A stretch of DNA of 64,000 nt from Winogradskya consettensis. Its GTDB lineage: Bacteria > Actinomycetota > Actinomycetes > Mycobacteriales > Micromonosporaceae. Positions 58,953 through 64,000 of the stretch are shown here, in pieces. Position 1 is the stretch's first letter. Every line of letters starts with the position of its first letter. A program made the position numbers and the translations under genes. The notes beneath the pieces are model-generated. The model was given only the letters and a program-made list of their open reading frames with translations. It searched no databases and was not told where the DNA came from. The stretch covers positions 124,001 to 188,000 of the forward strand of contig NZ_BOQP01000022.1 in NCBI RefSeq assembly GCF_018332715.1, read 5' to 3'.

Positions 58953-60043
58953 GGTGGCTTGCCCTGCTGCCGTGGGTGGCGCTCACCGGGCACACGCTCG
59001 TCAATGCCGCGCTGCTGCGACGGCCGGTTCGGGGCGCGACGGTCACTGAGCGCGTCGCTGTGTTGCTGCCGCTGCGTGACGAGGCTGACCGGGTGACGCC
59101 CTGCCTGCAGGCGCTGCTGGGGCAGCGCGGTGTGCCCTCGCTGTCGATTTTTGTCCTCGACGACGGGTCCACGGACGGAACCGCTCAGGTGGTGCGATCG
59201 CTGGAGGGCGACAGAGTGACACTGCTGACCGGCTCCGCGCTGCCTGAAGGATGGCTGGGTAAGCCGAACGCCTGCGCGCAACTGGCCGCCGCGGCGTCGG
59301 ACGCCGACGTGCTCGTGTTCGTCGACGCGGACGTGGTGCTCGCGCCCGACGCGGTGGCCGGCGGCGTGGCGCTGCTGCGGTCCGCGCAGGTCACGCTGTT
59401 GTCGCCGTACCCGAGGATCGTCGGGGCCGGGCGGCTCGTGCAGCCGTTGCTGCAGTGGTCCTGGCTCACGTTCCTGCCGGTGCGGATCATGGAACGGTCG
59501 TCGCGGCCATCGCTCGCGGCGGCCGGCGGGCAATGGCTGGTCGTCGATCGCGCCGGATACGACCAGGCCGGTGGGCACGAGGCTGTCCGCGACGACGTGC
59601 TCGAGGACATCGGGCTTGCGCGAATGGTCAAACGCTCCGGCGGGCGGATCGCACTCGCGGACGGTTCGCGGCTCGCCGACTGTCAGATGTACTCCTCGTG
59701 GCGCGAGCTGGCCGACGGCTACAGCAAGTCACTGTGGGCGTCGTTCGGCTCGCCGGTCGGTGCGGGCGTCGTCGTGGCTCTGCTGCTCGCGCTGTACGCG
59801 TTCCCGGCTGTCGCCGCCGTTCCACTGCTGGCAGCCGGGTGGGGCGGGGCTGCTCTGTGGGCGCTCACGGCGTACGGAATCGGGGTGCTGGGAAGGGTGA
59901 TCGCCGCCGCCGCGACGGGCGGGCGGACCTGGCCCGATCCGCTGGCCCAGCCGGTTTCGATCGTGCTTTTCGCCTGGCTGGTGGTGCGTTCGTTCGCGCG
60001 CCGCCGCGCCGGGCTCCTGACCTGGCGAGGGCGAGCGGTATGA
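58949..60043 (+). CDS. cruG: CruG-like family 2 glycosyltransferase (carotenoid 2'-O-glycosyltransferase)
   Basis: 364 residues: an N-terminal membrane segment, GT2 core ERVAVLLPLRDEADRVTPCL, IFVLDDGSTDGTAQVV, VLVFVDADVVLAPDAVAG (DxD), acceptor/base region DVLEDIGLARMVKRSGG (ED) and two or three C-terminal helices. Position between cruF and the desaturase fits glycosylation of a 2'-hydroxy carotenoid. Symbol by analogy with CruG. Confidence 0.87.
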   Translation: MRWLALLPWVALTGHTLVNAALLRRPVRGATVTERVAVLLPLRDEADRVTPCLQALLGQRGVPSLSIFVLDDGSTDGTAQVVRSLEGDRVTLLTGSALPEGWLGKPNACAQLAAAASDADVLVFVDADVVLAPDAVAGGVALLRSAQVTLLSPYPRIVGAGRLVQPLLQWSWLTFLPVRIMERSSRPSLAAAGGQWLVVDRAGYDQAGGHEAVRDDVLEDIGLARMVKRSGGRIALADGSRLADCQMYSSWRELADGYSKSLWASFGSPVGAGVVVALLLALYAFPAVAAVPLLAAGWGGAALWALTAYGIGVLGRVIAAAATGGRTWPDPLAQPVSIVLFAWLVVRSFARRRAGLLTWRGRAV

Positions 60044-61482
60044 AGGTTGTGGTCATCGGGGCCGGGGTCGGTGGGCTGGCGGCTGCGGTGCGGCTGGCGG
60101 CTGCGGGTCACCAGGTCGACGTGTACGAACAGTCCGCGACGATCGGCGGGAAGCTCGGGCGTTACGAGCGTGACGGTTTCCGCTTCGACACCGGGCCGAG
60201 TCTGCTCACGCTGCCGCAGGTCTTCGCCGACCTGGGCCTGACGCTGGAGCTGGAGCCGCTCGATCCGGTGGTCCGGCACGTGTTCCCGGACGGTTCGGTG
60301 CTCGACTCGTCGTCGGACCCCGCTGTCTTCGTGGAACGGATCGCGGACGCCTTCGGAGCCGGGGCCGCCCGCGACTGGGCCCGCTTCTGGGAACGCGCCG
60401 AACGCATCTGGGCAGCGTCCTGGCGCTCGGTCCTGCAAAGCGAGGTCTCCCCCGCTTCGCTCGCCCGGCTCTCGTGGCGCGTCGGCGACCTGCTCGCCAT
60501 CGCACCCGGACGTTCGCTGCGCGCGCTGGGCCGTCGCTATCTGCGCGATTGGCGGCTGCGCATGCTGCTCGACCGGTACGCGACGTACACCGGTGCCGAT
60601 CCGCGCCGGGCTCCGGCCGCGCTGGCCGCCATCCCCTATGCGGAACTCGCTTTCGGCGGCTGGTACCTGCCCGGCGGCCTGGGCGTGCTGGCGACAGCAT
60701 TGCAGGAACGGTGCGCGCAACTGAGCGTCGATGTCCACTTGTCCTCGCCGGTCCGCTCAGTAACGACAACGGCGGGCCGCGCAACCGGCGTGACCCTGGC
60801 ATCAGGCGCGCACATCGCGGCCGACGCTGTGGTGTCCGATGTGGATGCAGCCGTGCTGTACCGCGACCTGCTGCCCACCCCCGGACGCCTGGCCGGGCTC
60901 GCCGACCGCAGCCTCGCCGGTTTCGTCATGCTCCTCGGCGTCGAGGGCCACACCCCCCAGCTCGCCCATCACACGGTCTTCTTCCCCCGCAACTACAACG
61001 CCGAGTTCAACGCGGTCTTCGGCGACCCCGCCCACGGCCGCCGCGCCCGCCCCGCCTCCCAGCCGACCATCTTCATCACCCGCGCCCCGGACCCCGCGGT
61101 TCACCCCTCGGATGCTGAGGCCTGGTTCGTCCTGGTCAACGCGGCACGGCACGGCACGACCTCCGGCGCGGTCGACTGGTTGCGGCCCGGCCTGGCCTCG
61201 GCCTACGCCGATCATCTGCTGGAGGTCCTGGCCACTCGCGGTCTCGACGTCCGCGACCGGGTGCGTTTCCTCGAGACCCGAACCCCGGCCGACCTGGCTG
61301 CGGCGACCGCGGCCCCCGGCGGCACCATTTACGGTACGGCCGGAGGTCTCCTCCGCCCCTCCAACCGGGGCCCGGTCGACGGCCTCTACCTCGTCGGCGG
61401 CTCCGCCCATCCCGGCGGCGGCCTCCCCATGGTCACCCTCTCCGCGAAAATCGTCGCCGACACCATCGGCCCGGCCCGCTAG
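60040..61482 (+). CDS. Phytoene desaturase family (CrtI/CrtD) carotenoid dehydrogenase
   Basis: 480 residues from ATG 60040, overlapping cruG by 4 bp; an open frame reaching back to 59455 is rejected. FAD site VVVIGAGVGGLAAAVRLAAAG, then IGGKLGRYERDGFRFDTGPS, and C-terminal DGLYLVGGSAHPGGGLPMV, the CrtI signature. With CruF and CruG the best fit is a CrtD-type 3',4'-desaturase; phytoene desaturation cannot be excluded. No crtE/crtB is in the window, so the backbone is made elsewhere. Confidence 0.92.
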   Translation: MKVVVIGAGVGGLAAAVRLAAAGHQVDVYEQSATIGGKLGRYERDGFRFDTGPSLLTLPQVFADLGLTLELEPLDPVVRHVFPDGSVLDSSSDPAVFVERIADAFGAGAARDWARFWERAERIWAASWRSVLQSEVSPASLARLSWRVGDLLAIAPGRSLRALGRRYLRDWRLRMLLDRYATYTGADPRRAPAALAAIPYAELAFGGWYLPGGLGVLATALQERCAQLSVDVHLSSPVRSVTTTAGRATGVTLASGAHIAADAVVSDVDAAVLYRDLLPTPGRLAGLADRSLAGFVMLLGVEGHTPQLAHHTVFFPRNYNAEFNAVFGDPAHGRRARPASQPTIFITRAPDPAVHPSDAEAWFVLVNAARHGTTSGAVDWLRPGLASAYADHLLEVLATRGLDVRDRVRFLETRTPADLAAATAAPGGTIYGTAGGLLRPSNRGPVDGLYLVGGSAHPGGGLPMVTLSAKIVADTIGPAR

Positions 61483-61586
61483 AACAAGCGGCTGCTCACC
61501 GGCTCTCATGCCGGCGGGGCGTGGTGCTGACAGCGAGCCTTGGTCAGTGACGCCTCGGGGCGCGGTGCGCAGTCTAAAGTGCTCGG

Positions 61587-62711
61587 ATGCTCAAGGATTT
61601 CCGTACGTTCGTGGCTGAATCCGCAGTGCCGCTCGACCGGGTGGACGGCGGGCTGTTCGGGGATGCGCGGATCGTGGCGGTCGGGGAGAGTTCGCACTGG
61701 GTCGGGGAGTATTACGCGGTGCGGCAACGGCTGACGAGGGTGCTCGTTGAGCAGTGCGGGTTCGAGGTTGTTGCGATGGAGTCCGGGTTCAGTGAGGGCC
61801 TCGCTGTTGACGAGTGGGTGCGCGGCGGGGCCGGGGATCTGGACGAGCTGGTCGAGCGGGGCTTCACGTATCGGATGGGGCTGCTGCCCGAGATGCGCAC
61901 GCAGCTCGAGTGGATGCGCGCGGCGAACAATCTGCGGTTTCTGGGACTGGACGTTTCTGGTTCGGCTACCTCGAACCTGCCCGCACTCGAGCATGTCCGG
62001 GCGCGACTGGAGGACGCCGAACTGCCCGTCATGGACGAACTGCTCGGGCTGACGCGGCGGTATGCGAGCGAGCACGGGCTGCTCGCGTACATGGCGTACG
62101 GAAAAATGGAACAGGGAGAGCGGGACCGGGCGACGGCCCTGCTCATCGATCTGCTGACCCGGCTGGAGATCCGGCGTGCGGACGCGACGACCCGGCACGA
62201 GCTGCGGCTTGCGGTTCTGCTCGATCAGCTGTTGCGGGGCAATCATGCGGCGCGCGACCTGGGCATGGCCGAGACGGCGTTGACCCGGACGGACAAAAAG
62301 ACGGTCATCGGCGCGGCGAACAGTCACCTCCAGCGGGTGCCGATGCAGCTACCCGGACTGAGCGTTCCGACACTGGGTCACCATCTGCGGGATGAGCGTT
62401 TTCTGTCCATCGCCGTGACCGCGCTCAAGGGATGGACACCGACGCGACGCCGGGATCCGGATGCGCCCGGCGGGGTCGCGGTCGTGAACGCCGAACTGCC
62501 CGAGCCGAGGGCGGACAGCGTCGAGGCGGCGTTCGCAGGCGGAGACGTGGCGCAGCTCGTGGACCTCCGGCCCGCGCGGGGAAAGCTGAGCGGCCCGGCA
62601 TGCGTACGCGTCATGGACAGTTTTCAAGACGTTGACGTGCTCACCGCGTACGACATGATCGTCTGTGTGCCTGAATTGTCGCCGTCAGAGTGGGTGGACG
62701 CCGACCGGTAG
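61587..62711 (+). CDS. Erythromycin esterase family protein
   Basis: 374 residues. RIVAVGESSHWVGEYYAVRQ with the key His, FEVVAMESGFSEGLAVDEWV (Glu), WMRAANNLRFLGLDVSG, and VIGAANSHLQRVPM follow the EreA/EreB pattern, which hydrolyses macrolide lactones through a histidine-activated water. Chromosomal actinobacterial members have unknown substrates, so resistance is not implied. ATG 61587 is 6 nt from TAAAGT (leaderless). Its end overlaps the convergent LysR gene by 27 bp. Confidence 0.87.
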   Translation: MLKDFRTFVAESAVPLDRVDGGLFGDARIVAVGESSHWVGEYYAVRQRLTRVLVEQCGFEVVAMESGFSEGLAVDEWVRGGAGDLDELVERGFTYRMGLLPEMRTQLEWMRAANNLRFLGLDVSGSATSNLPALEHVRARLEDAELPVMDELLGLTRRYASEHGLLAYMAYGKMEQGERDRATALLIDLLTRLEIRRADATTRHELRLAVLLDQLLRGNHAARDLGMAETALTRTDKKTVIGAANSHLQRVPMQLPGLSVPTLGHHLRDERFLSIAVTALKGWTPTRRRDPDAPGGVAVVNAELPEPRADSVEAAFAGGDVAQLVDLRPARGKLSGPACVRVMDSFQDVDVLTAYDMIVCVPELSPSEWVDADR

Positions 62712-63602
62712 TTCACCCGTGGCGATGTGCTCGAGGATGGAGGTTCGCAGGGCCGAGGCTGCGTGCGGCAGGATTGCGCGGCGGCGGTGGGCGAGGGCGA
62801 CCGTTCTGCGCATCCCCGGCGAAGCGAGCGGTGTGGCTCGCAGAAGCGGACGGTTGACCAGCACCATGCTCGGCACCAGGGCCACGCCCAGGCCGGCCTC
62901 GACGAAGGCCAGGACCGCGTCCATCTCGCCGCCCTCGACGGCGAAGCGTGGGGTGAAGCCGGCGCGGCGGCAGGCCTCGAGCGTGACGTCGCGCAGGTCG
63001 TAGCCTGGGCGGAACATCACCAGTGGCGTTTCGCGCAGCTCGTTCAATTCGACCTGAGCGTTCGTGGTCGGTGGAGGGCCCGAGAGAACAGAAGCGACCA
63101 CCAGGCTTTCGCGCAGGACCGGCGCCGCGTGCAGCGACGGGTCGACGCCCTGTTCGGGGTGGACGATCAGGGCGAGGTCCAGGTCGCGGGCGAGCAGGTG
63201 GGCGATCATGTCCTGGGAGCTGCCCTCGTTGACGAGGAGTTCGACGTCGGGGTGTTCGGCGCGGAAGCGGCGCAGGACGGGTGGCACCAGCGAGGAGCAG
63301 AGGCTCGGGGTGGCTCCGACGCGTACGCGGCCGCGGCGGAGGCCGATGATCTCCTTAACCGCGTCCTGGGCGGCGTCGGCATCGGCGATCATCCTGCGGG
63401 CGTGCGGCAGGAGCGTTTCGCCCGCAGCCGTCAAAGCCACCGCATTCCGGACCCGCTCGAACAGCGGCGCGCCGAGCGTACTTTCCAGGCTGTGAATTTG
63501 CTTACTGAGCGTGGGCTGCGAGACGCCCAGAATGTCAGCCGCTTGGGTGAAATGCCGGGTTTCTTCTACCGCTAGGAAGTACCGAAGCTGCTGAAGCTGC
63601 AC
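62685..63602 (-). CDS. LysR family regulator next to succinate dehydrogenase
   Basis: 305 residues. Helix-turn-helix LQQLRYFLAVEETRHFTQAA, LGVSQPTLSKQIHSLESTLG; effector domain VRVGATPSLCSSLVPPVLRR and FVEAGLGVALVPSMVL. Divergent from the sdhC-type gene with two candidate LysR sites in the gap. LysR genes of this type commonly stand in front of actinobacterial succinate dehydrogenase operons; control of that operon is inferred. Confidence 0.92.
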   Translation of the reverse strand: MQLQQLRYFLAVEETRHFTQAADILGVSQPTLSKQIHSLESTLGAPLFERVRNAVALTAAGETLLPHARRMIADADAAQDAVKEIIGLRRGRVRVGATPSLCSSLVPPVLRRFRAEHPDVELLVNEGSSQDMIAHLLARDLDLALIVHPEQGVDPSLHAAPVLRESLVVASVLSGPPPTTNAQVELNELRETPLVMFRPGYDLRDVTLEACRRAGFTPRFAVEGGEMDAVLAFVEAGLGVALVPSMVLVNRPLLRATPLASPGMRRTVALAHRRRAILPHAASALRTSILEHIATGELPVGVHPL

Positions 63603-63606
63603 CTTG

Positions 63607-63639
63607 ATAGCCTACGTCTATGATTACCTACCCGATCAT
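63607..63639. promoter_or_regulatory. Candidate LysR binding sites upstream of sdhC
   Basis: Two imperfect dyads, ATAG-N7-CTAT (63607-63621) and ATGAT-N10-ATCAT (63620-63639), both of the T-N11-A type favoured by LysR proteins, abut in the 77-bp gap. The -10-like TACCGT (63667-63672) for the sdhC gene lies further downstream. Confidence 0.5.
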
Positions 63640-63679
63640 GCATTAGACGAATCGGCCCAGCGTTTCTACCGTCCAAGGT

Positions 63680-64000
63680 GTGGCGGTAGATACCAGTACA
63701 ACCCCGAAGGCGAAAGCCGGACCGGCGACAACGGTGCCGAAGGTCCAGGGCAAGCGGCGACCCCGTGGGGTGCGATCCTCGATCGCACTGAAGATCCTCA
63801 TGGCGGTCACCGGCCTGCTGCTGGTCGGATTCCTGTACGTGCACATGATCGGCAACCTGAAGATCTTCTTCGGTGCCGAGACGTTCGATCACTACGCGCA
63901 CTGGCTGCGCACGATCGGCACCCCGCTGCTGCCCCAGGACTGGTACCTGTGGATCCAGCGGGCGGTGCTGACCTTCGCCGTGATCGGGCACATCACCGCG
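63680..64000 (+). CDS. sdhC: Succinate dehydrogenase cytochrome b subunit, 3' end outside the window
   Basis: 107 codons visible from GTG 63680, 7 nt after TACCGT (leaderless). After a basic N-terminal tail comes SIALKILMAVTGLLLVGFLY and VHMIGNLKIFFGAETFDHYA with the heme His, then WLRTIGTPLLPQDWYLWIQR. This is the five-helix cytochrome b subunit of the actinobacterial succinate dehydrogenase/fumarate reductase; the flavoprotein and iron-sulfur subunits should follow to the right. Confidence 0.92.
   Translation, partial: MAVDTSTTPKAKAGPATTVPKVQGKRRPRGVRSSIALKILMAVTGLLLVGFLYVHMIGNLKIFFGAETFDHYAHWLRTIGTPLLPQDWYLWIQRAVLTFAVIGHITA

Noticed and set aside
59455..61482. Extension of the desaturase gene to 59455
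   Set aside because: The extra ~195 codons overlap cruG in another frame; ATG 60040 begins exactly at the FAD-binding motif.
61587..62711. Acquired macrolide resistance gene
   Set aside because: The gene has the composition and leaderless start of its neighbours and no mobile element nearby; chromosomal members of this family are common, so resistance is not implied.

Overview
The window is high-GC (about 70% by eye) actinobacterial chromosome. GTG starts, many leaderless genes, DnaE2/ImuB/ImuA', SigE-type sigma factor, DUF3040, SCO6745- and SAV_6107-type families and a CruF/CruG carotenoid cassette point to Micromonosporaceae (Actinoplanes-like); the genus is inference. I see no rRNA, tRNA, CRISPR array, prophage or insertion sequence. 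Both edges cut genes: a transglutaminase-type membrane protein on the left and the cytochrome b subunit of succinate dehydrogenase on the right.

Layout. 0-11.5 kb: transglutaminase/DUF4129 protein; a MerR / ene-reductase divergon; DUF3040; DNA polymerase IV; a phosphodiesterase-methyltransferase pair; a secreted subtilisin-like protease next to a subtilisin-inhibitor gene. 11.5-18.9 kb: an SOS mutasome operon (HEPN protein, ImuA', ImuB, DnaE2) behind two LexA-type boxes and a long hairpin-rich leader. 18.9-20.3 kb: a TetR / SDR divergon with three operator copies. 20.3-24.9 kb: an arsenic locus (ArsC, ACR3, a double-headed ArsR, a flavoprotein with a Cys-Cys tail, a TauE/SafE permease). 25-27.5 kb: esterase and SDR genes whose 3' ends are tandemly duplicated, and a TetR gene with four operators phased every 23 bp. 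27.5-30.6 kb: a DUF222/HNH protein with an SOS-like box, then a SigE-type sigma factor and its membrane partner.

30.7-35.5 kb is a stress island: HelR (RNA polymerase-recycling ATPase, rifamycin tolerance) behind a rifamycin-associated element; SoxR; and a SoxR-type operon of flavin reductase, nickel superoxide dismutase and a radical SAM gene broken by an internal deletion. 35.5-47.5 kb holds metabolic and regulatory genes (SCO6745 family, GNAT, TPR, DUF72, hydrolases, TetR with epoxide hydrolase, a Phd antitoxin without toxin, an APC permease, SDR, a ferric reductase with a truncated FMN-binding partner). 47.6-56.5 kb: a large SARP/NB-ARC/TPR regulator and several regulator-enzyme divergons. 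56.8-61.5 kb: a translationally coupled carotenoid tailoring operon (CrtA-like oxygenase, GNAT, CruF, CruG, CrtI/CrtD desaturase). 61.6-64 kb: erythromycin-esterase-like enzyme, LysR regulator and the start of sdhC.

A recurring theme is regulator/enzyme divergons with legible operators and transcripts that probably begin at the start codon. The points most worth following are the SOS leader, the SoxR-NiSOD-radical SAM operon, the RAE-helR gene, the fused double ArsR, and the paired 3'-end duplications.
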